Below the pieces are notes generated by a model. It saw nothing but the letters and a program-made list of their open reading frames with translations. It was not told the DNA's origin and searched no databases. 30,946 nucleotides of DNA from JBAYHA01 sp041666425 (GTDB lineage Bacteria > Patescibacteriota > Patescibacteriia > UBA11705 > JABHMO01), in contig JBAYHA010000002.1 of assembly GCA_041666425.1 (NCBI GenBank), positions 1 to 30,946 of the forward strand, in the 5' to 3' direction. The translations under genes and the position numbers were made by a program. This document shows, piece after piece, positions 7,335 to 14,337 of the stretch (position 1 is the stretch's first letter; each line of letters begins with the position of its first letter).

Positions 7335-8472
7335 TCTAAAAATTGCCGAAGTGGTTTGTCTTTTTCCTCCTCAGGTCGGTGGAATCGGTATGGTGGCGCA
7401 CAATCATGCGCGAGGTTTAACCGCTAATGGTTTTGCGGTTACAGTTTTTGCTCCAAAATGTGAACAAGATTTAAAAAAAGACAAAACATATAAAGTTGAG
7501 GCTTTGTGGCCGTTGATCAAAAAAGGGTTTGCGGCGGTTTTGCCTCAACTTTTTTGGCGTTTGCGTAAATTTGATATTGTCCATTTGCATTATCCGTTTT
7601 TTGGCAGTTCGTTAATTACCGCCTTGGCCAAAAAGTTTTGGAAAAATCGGTTTAAACTGGTCATTACATATCATCAAGATGTTAGTTTAAAAGGTTTTGC
7701 AAATATTTATGAAAAATTGGGAAGAAAATTTTTTCTCAAATGGATTCTCAATCAAGCTGACAAAATAATCATTTCCTCTGAAGATTATGTGGTGCATTCT
7801 CATATCCAAGAATATTATTTAAAAAACATTGGTCGCTTTATGGAGCTTCCGTTTAGCGTTGATTGTCGTTTTTGTCCGCAAAAAAAAGAGGAAATTTTAT
7901 TAAAAAAATATAATTTAAGGTCAGAAGACAAGGTTATTTTGTTTGTCGGCGGGCTTGATAGCGCCCATTATTTCAAAGGGGTTAATTTTCTTATAAAAGC
8001 TTTTGCCAAGGTTGAAAATCCAAATGCCAAATGTTTGATTGTTGGTAAGGGAAACATGCGCAAAGAATATGAAAAAATGGTTCGCGATATGAATTTGCAA
8101 GAAAAAATAATTTTTGCTGGTTATGTGAATGATAAAGATTTGCCGTGTTATTATAATTTGGGAGATATTTTTATTTTGCCATCGATAAACAAAAATGAAG
8201 CTTTTGGTATTGTGCTTATCGAAGCTATGGCCTCTGGTTTGTCGCTTATCGCCAGCAATTTGAAAGGAGTTCGACGAGTGGTCAATCCCGGAGTTAATGG
8301 ATTGTTGGTTGAGCCAAAAAACAGTGATGACCTTGCTGACAAAATAAATTATTTATTAAAAAATCCGCAATTGATGCAGCAATTTTCAGAGTTGGGACAA
8401 AAAATCGTGGCCGAAAAATATCGTCCGGAAGTGGTTACGAAAAAATTGATAGAAATTTATAATAATTTATAA
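7321..8472 (+). CDS. GT4 family glycosyltransferase
   Basis: 383 residues in the two-domain GT-B fold. The N-terminal PQVGGIGMVAHNHARGL loop corresponds to the acceptor-side Gly-rich loop. The C-terminal domain has VGKGNMRKEYE and FAGYV, and the complete E-x7-E motif (Glu293 and Glu301 in NEAFGIVLIEAMASG) used to hold the nucleotide-sugar donor in retaining GT4 enzymes. It is predicted to be a cytoplasmic enzyme adding one sugar to a lipid-linked glycan. Its start overlaps the upstream gene by 14 bases. Donor and acceptor are unknown. Confidence 0.85.
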   Translation: MNNNNLKIAEVVCLFPPQVGGIGMVAHNHARGLTANGFAVTVFAPKCEQDLKKDKTYKVEALWPLIKKGFAAVLPQLFWRLRKFDIVHLHYPFFGSSLITALAKKFWKNRFKLVITYHQDVSLKGFANIYEKLGRKFFLKWILNQADKIIISSEDYVVHSHIQEYYLKNIGRFMELPFSVDCRFCPQKKEEILLKKYNLRSEDKVILFVGGLDSAHYFKGVNFLIKAFAKVENPNAKCLIVGKGNMRKEYEKMVRDMNLQEKIIFAGYVNDKDLPCYYNLGDIFILPSINKNEAFGIVLIEAMASGLSLIASNLKGVRRVVNPGVNGLLVEPKNSDDLADKINYLLKNPQLMQQFSELGQKIVAEKYRPEVVTKKLIEIYNNL

Positions 8473-8478
8473 TGTGGG

Positions 8479-8498
8479 GGACACGATACATCGTGTCC
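8479..8498. repeat. Short perfect palindrome between two operon genes
   Basis: GGACACGAT and ATCGTGTCC face each other around AC, an 8-9 bp hairpin in the 38-nt gap after the GT4 stop. Similar GGGGACACG hairpins scatter through CPR genomes (recalled, not checked). It lies just upstream of the preferred radical SAM start and could influence its translation. Confidence 0.6.
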
Positions 8499-8510
8499 GT
8501 ACGATATTTT

Positions 8511-9470
8511 ATGTTAAAAAAATTCATTGGCCGTTTGTTTTATATAATTCCGGCAAAACCGAATACGGCGCAAATCGCCGTTACCAATATTTGCAATTTT
8601 AATTGTCCAATGTGTCAGCGCTTTGATCTAAAGGTTGATATCAAACACATGGAAGCGCAAATGTTTGAACAAATTTTAGAAAAAATAAAAGATGTTCCAA
8701 ATATAATTTTGACCAGTTGGGGAGAGCCATTAACTCATCCGCAACTTTTTGATTTTATTAAAAAATCTGCAAAAAGTCATAAAGTTCGCCTGACTTCAAA
8801 CGGAGCTTTACTGGATGAAACAAAAGCCCAAGAACTTTTGATTAGCGGACTTGATGCCATAACTTTTTCGGTGGATACGCTGGATGAAAAAGAAAGTTAC
8901 GGTCATCCGTTAAAAGAACAGATTAAGAATATTGAATATTTCGCAAAGTTAAATTTCGAAGCCGGAACTCCGGTTAAAATATTTTTGCAGACGGTTTTTC
9001 TAAAATATGATAAAAATAATTTTCATGAAATTGTTGAGTTTGCCAAAAAAAATAAGATTAATCGAATAAGATTAACCAGAGTTGATCAAAGATTTAATGA
9101 TTATGCTCGACCAAGTCAGGAAGAAGAAAAAAAATTAGTGAAATTTCTCGAAAAAGAATTAAAAGGCTCAAAAGTTGGACTGGATTTTTTGCCATACGTA
9201 GCATTTGATGGTTTATTTCGTATCATTTTTAAAATTGTTTATCCGCTTTTGCATCGGTTTGGCAAATTTTGCTTGCGCACCTTTGATGATGTGTATATTA
9301 ACGAACGTGGTGAAGTCACGCCGTGTTGTTCGTTGCCAAATTTAAATTGCGGGAATATTCTGGAAAGTGATTTACAGACAATTTGGCAAAGTGAGAAGTT
9401 TAAAAATTTTCGACAAAATCAAGAAAAATATTGCGGTAAATGTGATATTTTAAAAATAAAGATCAAATGA
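8511..9470 (+). CDS. Radical SAM/SPASM domain protein
   Basis: 319 residues. The 4Fe-4S cluster motif C-x3-C-x2-C is at Cys28, Cys32 and Cys35 (CNFNCPMC), followed by SWGEPL, the usual GGEP-like SAM-binding strand, and LTSNGALL. The C-terminus carries a SPASM-type cysteine set (FCLRTFDDVYINERGEVTPC onward, then YCGKC) that would bind auxiliary clusters. SPASM proteins modify peptides or other substrates by radical chemistry; here the gene sits inside a polysaccharide operon, so a sugar or envelope substrate is possible but unproven. An ATG at 8472 is in frame, but it would place the hairpin at 8479-8498 inside the coding region; the ATG at 8511 fits the family start better. It overlaps the next gene by 4 nt. 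Confidence 0.85.
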   Translation: MLKKFIGRLFYIIPAKPNTAQIAVTNICNFNCPMCQRFDLKVDIKHMEAQMFEQILEKIKDVPNIILTSWGEPLTHPQLFDFIKKSAKSHKVRLTSNGALLDETKAQELLISGLDAITFSVDTLDEKESYGHPLKEQIKNIEYFAKLNFEAGTPVKIFLQTVFLKYDKNNFHEIVEFAKKNKINRIRLTRVDQRFNDYARPSQEEEKKLVKFLEKELKGSKVGLDFLPYVAFDGLFRIIFKIVYPLLHRFGKFCLRTFDDVYINERGEVTPCCSLPNLNCGNILESDLQTIWQSEKFKNFRQNQEKYCGKCDILKIKIK

Positions 9471-10624
9471 AAATAGTTCTGATTTCCAATCTTTATCCGC
9501 CGTTGGATCGTGGTGGGGCGGAACAGGTGGCGCAAAAAATGGCCGAAAATTTACAAAAAATTGGTCATGAGGTTTTTGTTTTTACGTTGGGAAGAGAAAA
9601 CAAAGAAGAAACTATCAATGAAGTCAAAGTTTTTCGTTATCGCGCGAAAAACTTATTTTTTTATAGTGATGATTTCAAAAATCCAATTTGGAAAAGATTA
9701 TTTTGGCATATCTTTGATGTTTTTAATATTTTTTCATATTTTGAAGTAAAGAATTTTTTAAAAAAACACCAACCTGATTTGGTAATTTGTCATAATTTAA
9801 AAGGTTTGGGTTATCTAACGGTCAAAGCCATTGCGGATTTGCAAATTAAACAAATTTATGTGGCGCATGATATTCAGTTGGCTGTTCCTTCCGGCTTGAT
9901 GTATTTTCAAAAAGAAAATTCTTTTATCGCAAATGGTTTTTTGACAAAAATTTACTGTAAAATTTGCGCCAGACTTTTTCAAAAAGTTGATCTGGTGATT
10001 TCTCCGTCAAAATGGCTGTTGGAATTTTATGAAAAACGCGGTTTTTTTGAAAAATCACAAAAAACTGTTTTACAAACCCCGGTTTTTTTGCCGGAAGCTA
10101 AAATTGAAAATAAAAAAAGAACCAGAAAATTTATTTATATTGGTCAACTAGAAAAACACAAGGGAATTGATTGGCTTTTAAGTTTTTGGGATGAAAATTG
10201 TAAAGATTTAATTTTAGAAGTTGTTGGTGATGGCAGTTTGCGACATGATTTGCAACTAAAATATCCGAAGATTAAATTTTATGGTAAAATTGATGCCAAA
10301 ACAATTTTAAATGAGTTTGATTTTCTTATTATGCCGACATTAGTTTTTGAAAATGCTCCAACAGTGATACCCTTGGCTTTGGCTTTTGGCGTGCCGGTTT
10401 TGGTAAATGATCTTGGCGGTTCGGCGGAATTGATAATTGAAAATAAAAACGGGTTTACACTGCAACCGCAAAATAAAGTCCAACTAAAAAGCATTTTGGA
10501 AAAAATAAAAAATTTGTCTGATGACGAATATCGAGAAATGTCATTAGTAGCTATAAGATCAATCGAAAATTTAAACGAGAATGAATATTTTTCTCAATTG
10601 AATCTTTTGTTACAAAATTTGTAA
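9467..10624 (+). CDS. GT4-like glycosyltransferase with incomplete E-x7-E motif
   Basis: 385 residues, GT-B fold. The start KIVLISNLYPPLDRGGAEQVA is typical of GT4, and YIGQLEKHKGIDWLL begins the C-terminal domain. At the donor site the first Glu is present (Glu295 in FENAPTVIPLALAFG), but the position of the second Glu, residue 303, is Leu. GT4 enzymes normally need that residue for the donor ribose, so this enzyme may bind a different donor, use another residue, or be impaired. It is the last gene of the operon; no clear terminator follows before the tRNA-Trp promoter. Confidence 0.8.
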   Translation: MKIVLISNLYPPLDRGGAEQVAQKMAENLQKIGHEVFVFTLGRENKEETINEVKVFRYRAKNLFFYSDDFKNPIWKRLFWHIFDVFNIFSYFEVKNFLKKHQPDLVICHNLKGLGYLTVKAIADLQIKQIYVAHDIQLAVPSGLMYFQKENSFIANGFLTKIYCKICARLFQKVDLVISPSKWLLEFYEKRGFFEKSQKTVLQTPVFLPEAKIENKKRTRKFIYIGQLEKHKGIDWLLSFWDENCKDLILEVVGDGSLRHDLQLKYPKIKFYGKIDAKTILNEFDFLIMPTLVFENAPTVIPLALAFGVPVLVNDLGGSAELIIENKNGFTLQPQNKVQLKSILEKIKNLSDDEYREMSLVAIRSIENLNENEYFSQLNLLLQNL

Positions 10625-10638
10625 AAATAAAATTCCCG

Positions 10639-10667
10639 TTGCCAAATTTTTACAATTATGCTACTAT
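10639..10667 (+). promoter_or_regulatory. Promoter of tRNA-Trp, extended -10
   Basis: TTGCCA (10639-10644), 17 nt, TACTAT (10662-10667) with TG one base upstream of the -10. The predicted start is about 15 nt before the tRNA. Confidence 0.6.
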
Positions 10668-10688
10668 TTCGACAGTATTAAAATTTAT

Positions 10689-10762
10689 GGGGGAATAGTT
10701 CAATGGTAGAATGTCGGTCTCCAAAACCGCTGATGAGGGTTCGATTCCTTCTTCCCCCGCCA
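10689..10762 (+). tRNA. tRNA-Trp (anticodon CCA)
   Basis: A 74-nt cloverleaf. The acceptor stem is GGGGGAA/TTCCCCC, the D-arm is AGTTCAATGGTAGAAT, and the T-loop is GGTTCGATTCC. The anticodon CCA is at 10721-10723, and the 3' CCA is encoded. The top pair of the anticodon stem is a T-C mismatch. Since the only visible Trp anticodon is CCA and several genes end in TGA, UGA is read as stop here. Confidence 0.95.
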
Positions 10763-10778
10763 ACCTACGCTCTTCGAG

Positions 10779-10865
10779 CTTCGGTTGGCACGCCAGCCTT
10801 CGCCAACCATGCTTCGCCATAGCGGCTACGCGACGGCAAAAACTTCGGCTGGCACGCTATCTTCG
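10779..10865. repeat. Imperfect direct repeat downstream of tRNA-Trp
   Basis: The unit CTTCGGyTGGCACGCyA then CTTCG occurs at 10779-10802 and 10843-10865. The first copy also forms a hairpin because its GGTTGGC pairs with GCCAACC at 10802-10808. Such CTTCG-rich blocks after tRNA genes are common in CPR genomes (recalled). Confidence 0.6.
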
Positions 10866-10901
10866 TTATTGCTTAAGATATGGAATTTTTTAGCGAAGGC
10901 T

Positions 10902-10930
10902 GTCCTTCGAAGCTTTATGCGAAGAAGGAC
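10902..10930. repeat. Inverted repeat, GTCCTTC/GAAGGAC
   Basis: GTCCTTC at 10902-10908 pairs with GAAGGAC at 10924-10930 around a 15-nt centre that itself contains GAAGC. It resembles the CTTCG units just upstream. Confidence 0.5.
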
Positions 10931-10972
10931 AAATATATTCAAATATTTATTATTTAGTAATGAGGTATATAA

Positions 10973-10997
10973 AAAAACGCCAAATATTGGCGTTTTT
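10973..10997. terminator. Strong terminator hairpin, usable on either strand
   Basis: An 11-bp perfect stem (AAAAACGCCAA with TTGGCGTTTTT) and a 3-nt loop, flanked by A on one side and T on the other. On the + strand it would end transcripts from the tRNA-Trp region and possibly from the glycan operon. Confidence 0.85.
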
Positions 10998-11093
10998 GGT
11001 TTGATAATTGATAATAAAGTTGTTCCTCTGCAAAATAATCCATAATATAGAAATAAAATTGTCAAATTTTAGGTAATAGTGCACAGTTTTTTA

Positions 11094-11122
11094 TTTACAT
11101 TTGGGGGAAATTTGGGTAAAGT
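11094..11122 (+). promoter_or_regulatory. Promoter of apt
   Basis: TTTACA (11094-11099), 17 nt, TAAAGT (11117-11122). The start would be near 11129, giving a leader of about 50 nt that contains the hairpin at 11145-11164. Confidence 0.5.
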
Positions 11123-11144
11123 AAAAGGGTAGTTTATAAAGTAG

Positions 11145-11164
11145 GGGCAGGGCTTGACCTGCCC
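11145..11164. repeat. GGGCAGG/CCTGCCC hairpin repeat, copy 1
   Basis: A 7-bp stem with a 6-nt loop, preceded by TTTATAAAGTAG and followed by six A. The same arrangement recurs at 14210-14251. It lies 17 nt before the apt start codon and is G/C-rich in an A/T-rich leader. Confidence 0.7.
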
Positions 11165-11181
11165 AAAAAACCAAAATAAAT

Positions 11182-11703
11182 ATGAATTTAAAAGAGTTTA
11201 TCCGTGAAGTGCCAAATTGGCCAAAAGAGGGAATTAATTTTAAGGACATTACAACAATTTTAGAAAATCCGACTGCTTTTAAATTTACGATTGATGAAAT
11301 GACCAAACCTTTTCTCAATGATGGAATAAATAAAATCGTGGTTATTGATGCGCGCGGTTTTTTGTTGGGTTCTGTTATGGCTTATAATTTAAAGCTGGGA
11401 ATTTCTTTGGTGAGAAAAAAAGGCAAACTGCCATACAAAACAATTGAAGAAAATTATGAAAAAGAATATGGTTTTGATGTTTTGACTATGCATGAAGATA
11501 CGATTAAACTGAATGAAAAAGTTTTGATTGTTGATGATTTATTGGCAACCGGCGGAACATTGGAGGCTACTGTAAAAATGATCGAAAAAATGGGTGGAAT
11601 TGTGGCCGGAATTTCAGTGATTGTTGATTTGCCTTTTTGTGGAGGGAGAAAAAAATTAGAGAAATATAAAATAAATAGTTTGGTAGATTACGAACATGAA
11701 TAG
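11182..11703 (+). CDS. apt: Adenine phosphoribosyltransferase
   Basis: 173 residues, the normal length for Apt. The block VIDARGFLLG..MAYNL followed by VRKKGKLP is the Apt base-binding region, and VLIVDDLLATGGT (114-126) is the PRPP-binding loop of type I phosphoribosyltransferases. It makes AMP and pyrophosphate from adenine and PRPP in the cytoplasm. The next gene begins with a methylthioadenosine phosphorylase domain, which releases adenine, so the two form a salvage pair. The start ATG at 11182 gives the family N-terminus (LKEFIREVPNWPKEGINFKD). There is no clear Shine-Dalgarno. Confidence 0.95.
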   Translation: MNLKEFIREVPNWPKEGINFKDITTILENPTAFKFTIDEMTKPFLNDGINKIVVIDARGFLLGSVMAYNLKLGISLVRKKGKLPYKTIEENYEKEYGFDVLTMHEDTIKLNEKVLIVDDLLATGGTLEATVKMIEKMGGIVAGISVIVDLPFCGGRKKLEKYKINSLVDYEHE

Positions 11704-11723
11704 TTATTCTGCTAATTCATAAA

Positions 11724-11870
11724 TTAAATTTCTACGAATGCTACAAATCTTCAAATAATTAAGCTTCGAATTCTACAGATATTGCTTTTTATTCGAAGCA
11801 TTCGTAGCTTAATTATTCGTAGTATTAGCAGTATTCGAAGTTTAGCTATTCGTAGATTTGTAGTATACAT
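11724..11870. repeat. ATTCGTAG-type intergenic repeat array, copy 1
   Basis: Between apt and the fusion gene, the words ATTCGTAG, ATTCGAAG and their reverse complements CTACGAAT and CTTCGAAT occur about nine times, with inverted arms (ACGAATGCTACAAATCTTC on the left, TTCGTAGATTTGTAG on the right). A related block is at 20444-20514. There is no coding potential. Confidence 0.65.
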
Positions 11871-11888
11871 AACTTTATAAACTTAAGT

Positions 11889-13943
11889 ATGAAAATAGGC
11901 ATTATCGGAGGCAGTGGTCTTGACGACCCAAAATTTATTGAGAACTTTTCGACCAAAACGGTTTTTACGCCGTATGGCGGATGTTCGAGCGAATTGACTT
12001 GCGGCCAAATTGGCGGTCATGATGTTGTTATTTTGTCGAGACATGGCCAAAATCACAAAATTGCGCCTTCCAATGTGCCTTATCGAGCGAATGTTTGGGC
12101 GATGAAACAAGAAAAATGCGATTTTATAATTGCTACGACTGCTTGCGGATCTTTGCGTGAGGAAATTAAACCGGGAGATTTGGTTTTTCCTGATCAATTT
12201 ATTGATTTTACAAAGAAAAGAAATAATACTTTTTTTGATGATCAAGTTGTTCATACACCAATGGCTGAACCTTTTACTTTTAAATGGAAAAAAGAATTGT
12301 TGAACAAAACACAAGAAATGAATTTGCGATTTCATGAAAAAGGTACGGTGATCACAATTGAAGGTCCGCGTTTTTCAACGCGAGCGGAAAGTAAATATTT
12401 CCAGACAATTGGTGCGGATATAATTAATATGTCCACGGCCAGTGAAGTAATTCTCGCCAATGAATTAAAAATTCCATATTGCGCAATTGCCATGGCGACC
12501 GATTATGATTGTTGGAAAGAAGGTGAAGAATCGGTCAGTTGGGAAATGATTGTCGCCAGATTAAATGAAAATGCTTATAAAACAAAAAATTTAATTATTG
12601 AATTTATCAAGTCATTGCCAGCGGCAAAAAAAATCGCTATGGTTGGAGTTGGTTATGTTGGTTTGGTAACCGGAACTTGTCTCGCGGAAATTGGCAATAT
12701 TGTCACTTGCGTTGATGTTAATGAAAAAAGAATTGAAAATTTAAAAAAAGGTATTAGTCCGATTTTCGAACCGGGGATTGAAGAGTTAATTACCAAAAAT
12801 GTTAATGCCGAAAGATTGTTTTTTTCCAATAATTTGAAATCAATTTTAAATGAACAGGATATAATTTTTATCGCCGTTGGCACACCGCCAAAAGAAAATG
12901 GCGAAGCTGATTTGCAATATGTGGAAGCGGTGGCGCATGAAATTGGCAAAAATATTCAGAAAAATTTAATTATTGTGAATAAAAGTACAGTACCGATTGG
13001 CACTGGTGATACGGTCACCCAAATAATTCGTGAATATTATGGCGGTGAATTTAGCGTGGTCAGTAATCCGGAATTTTTGCGCGAAGGAACGGCGATTGAT
13101 GATTTTCTTCACGCTGATCGAGTAGTTCTTGGTTGCGATAATCATGCTGAGGCAATTAAAATTATGCAAGAACTTTATCAACCGCTTGAATGTCCGATTT
13201 TGGTTACGGATTTGAAGTCTGCAGAAATGATTAAGTATGCTTCCAATTCATTTCTGGCCATGAGTATTTCTTTTATAAATTCAGTCGCCAATATTTGCGA
13301 AAAAGTTGGCGCTGATGTGTTAAAAGTTTCCGAAGGCATGAGATTAGACAAAAGAATTGGCAAAAAAGCTTTCATTACCGCCGGTTGCGGTTATGGTGGT
13401 TCTTGTTTTCCAAAAGATGTGCAAGCTCTGATAAATATTGGACGGCAAAATAATGAAACTTTTACAATTTTGGAAGAAACGGAAAAAGTTAACGAAATAA
13501 TGAAAACCAAAATTTTTCATAAATTAAAAAAACATCATCCTGATTTGGTTGGCAAAAAAGTGGCGCTTTGGGGAGTGGCCTTTAAACCGTTGACTGATGA
13601 TTTGCGATTTGCGCCAGCGTTAAAAATTATTGAAAAATTATTGGCGGAGAATGCTTCAATTTCTGTTTTTGATCCGGTCGCTCATGCAAATTTAAAAAAT
13701 ATTCATCCGCAATTACATTATGCGGATTCTCCGCAGGAAGCTGTCAAAGATGCGGATATTTTGTTGGTGGTGACGGAGTGGAAACACTTTAAAGAAATAA
13801 AACTTTTTGAAATAAAAGAATTAATGAAAGGTTTGGTGATTATTGATGGTCGAAATATTTTTGATCCGGAAGAAGCTCGTAGCTACGGATTTATTTATGA
13901 AAGCATTGGTAGAAGACCGCATCAAAATCATTTTTATTTATAG
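11889..13943 (+). CDS. Fusion of S-methyl-5'-thioadenosine phosphorylase and UDP-glucose 6-dehydrogenase
   Basis: 684 residues in one uninterrupted frame. Residues 1 to about 245 are a complete MTA phosphorylase: GGSG phosphate loop (7-10), SRHGQNHKIAPSNVPYRAN, and TDYDCW (204-209), the adenine-specific site. Residues about 247-684 are a complete UDP-glucose 6-dehydrogenase: Rossmann GVGYVG (253-258), NPEFLREGTAIDDF, and GGSCFPKD with the catalytic Cys506. The two reactions, MTA plus phosphate to adenine plus methylthioribose-1-phosphate, and UDP-glucose to UDP-glucuronate with two NAD+, belong to unrelated pathways. The join is an eight-A run at 12626-12633. Losing one A would end the first protein soon after but leave the dehydrogenase starting at MVGVG without its first strand residues, so a real fusion is the better reading. 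Apt lies upstream; the UXS-like enzyme at 3727 would use UDP-glucuronate. Confidence 0.88.
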   Translation: MKIGIIGGSGLDDPKFIENFSTKTVFTPYGGCSSELTCGQIGGHDVVILSRHGQNHKIAPSNVPYRANVWAMKQEKCDFIIATTACGSLREEIKPGDLVFPDQFIDFTKKRNNTFFDDQVVHTPMAEPFTFKWKKELLNKTQEMNLRFHEKGTVITIEGPRFSTRAESKYFQTIGADIINMSTASEVILANELKIPYCAIAMATDYDCWKEGEESVSWEMIVARLNENAYKTKNLIIEFIKSLPAAKKIAMVGVGYVGLVTGTCLAEIGNIVTCVDVNEKRIENLKKGISPIFEPGIEELITKNVNAERLFFSNNLKSILNEQDIIFIAVGTPPKENGEADLQYVEAVAHEIGKNIQKNLIIVNKSTVPIGTGDTVTQIIREYYGGEFSVVSNPEFLREGTAIDDFLHADRVVLGCDNHAEAIKIMQELYQPLECPILVTDLKSAEMIKYASNSFLAMSISFINSVANICEKVGADVLKVSEGMRLDKRIGKKAFITAGCGYGGSCFPKDVQALINIGRQNNETFTILEETEKVNEIMKTKIFHKLKKHHPDLVGKKVALWGVAFKPLTDDLRFAPALKIIEKLLAENASISVFDPVAHANLKNIHPQLHYADSPQEAVKDADILLVVTEWKHFKEIKLFEIKELMKGLVIIDGRNIFDPEEARSYGFIYESIGRRPHQNHFYL

Positions 13944-13954
13944 AAAACAAATTA

Positions 13955-13976
13955 GGCGCGGAAACGCGTCTTTTTT
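13955..13976 (+). terminator. Terminator of the fusion gene
   Basis: GGCGCG (13955-13960) pairs with CGCGTC (13965-13970) across a GAAA tetraloop, followed by six T. The -35 box of the next promoter starts two bases later. Confidence 0.85.
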
Positions 13977-13977
13977 A

Positions 13978-14005
13978 TTGATTTATTTCTAATTTGCGTT
14001 ATAAT
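13978..14005 (+). promoter_or_regulatory. Promoter of the 49-residue zinc protein
   Basis: TTGATT (13978-13983), 16 nt, TATAAT (14000-14005). The start near 14012 would leave a leader of only about eight bases. Confidence 0.65.
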
Positions 14006-14019
14006 GTCTATATAAACTT

Positions 14020-14169
14020 ATGAAAAAGTGCCTTGTTTGTAACAAAGAACTGCTTGCTAAATATATCGAAAAACACGAGGCAATTTTTTGTTCCGATGAA
14101 TGCGTTCAAGTTTATGAAGGTAAGTTAAAAGAGTTGGATGAGGTGATTGATTGGGAGAAGTGTTGTTAG
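14020..14169 (+). CDS. Small cysteine-rich zinc-binding protein (49 aa)
   Basis: The predicted protein begins MKKCLVCNKELLAKY and has CxxC at 4/7, then FCSDEC with Cys24 and Cys28, and ends in Cys-Cys (48-49). The first four cysteines look like a single treble-clef or TRASH-like zinc site; the region after Cys28 is a charged helix. The gene has a good promoter just upstream and a good terminator downstream (14253-14277), which supports a real gene despite its size. Function unknown. Confidence 0.65.
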   Translation: MKKCLVCNKELLAKYIEKHEAIFCSDECVQVYEGKLKELDEVIDWEKCC

Positions 14170-14209
14170 ATAGTTTTAAAGTTTATAAAGTATAAAGTTC
14201 ATAAAGTAG

Positions 14210-14251
14210 GGGCAGGGCTTGTCCCGAAGGGATCCCTTTGGGAACCTGCCC
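14210..14251. repeat. GGGCAGG/CCTGCCC hairpin repeat, copy 2 with inner palindrome
   Basis: The same outer stem as copy 1 (14210-14216 with 14245-14251) and the same upstream context (ATAAAGTAG). The loop holds a second palindrome in which TCCC pairs with GGGA around GAAGGGATCCCTTT. The upstream 30 bases repeat AAAGTTTATAAAGTA words. Confidence 0.7.
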
Positions 14252-14252
14252 A

Positions 14253-14277
14253 AAAAAAACGCATTCAGCGTTTTTTT
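14253..14277. terminator. Terminator after the zinc protein gene
   Basis: AAAAAAACGC and GCGTTTTTTT flank ATTCA, forming a perfect stem of at least 10 bp with a T tract. It is symmetrical, so it could act on both strands. Confidence 0.8.
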
Positions 14278-14289
14278 GTTTGCACAAAT

Positions 14290-14318
14290 TTGTGGTAATT
14301 GTCGCAAAATGATAAAAT
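14290..14318 (+). promoter_or_regulatory. Possible promoter for the nuclease gene group
   Basis: TTGTGG (14290-14295), 17 nt, TAAAAT (14313-14318). The predicted start near 14325 is 13 bases before the small ORF at 14338. Confidence 0.45.
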
Positions 14319-14337
14319 AAGTATATTAAATTATTTT

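Larger units (their letters stand above)
10763..11093. other. Gene-free repeat-rich gap after tRNA-Trp
   Basis: Together with the apt leader this makes about 420 bp without a credible gene. Short frames cross it but overlap the tRNA or the repeats and have no homology I recognise. It holds a 23-24 bp imperfect direct repeat (10779-10802 and 10843-10865), an inverted repeat (10902-10930) and a strong terminator hairpin (10973-10997). The DNA at 10763-10870 is clearly richer in G+C than its surroundings. From about 11000 to 11090 I see nothing. Confidence 0.6.

Noticed and set aside
8472..8510. Earlier ATG of the radical SAM gene at 8472
   Set aside because: It would translate through a perfect hairpin repeat and add 13 residues not typical of the family.
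10711..10893. Plus-strand frame starting inside tRNA-Trp
   Set aside because: It begins in the tRNA and runs through the CTTCG repeats; the product is a translated repeat.
11724..11870. ATTCGTAG array as a CRISPR array
   Set aside because: The units are too short (8-12 bp), unevenly spaced and occur in both orientations, with no unique spacers of constant length.
12626..12633. Frameshift error creating an artificial gene fusion
   Set aside because: Considered because of the A run. Removing one base would leave the dehydrogenase starting at MVGVG without its first strand residues, so the single frame is more consistent, although reads should be checked.
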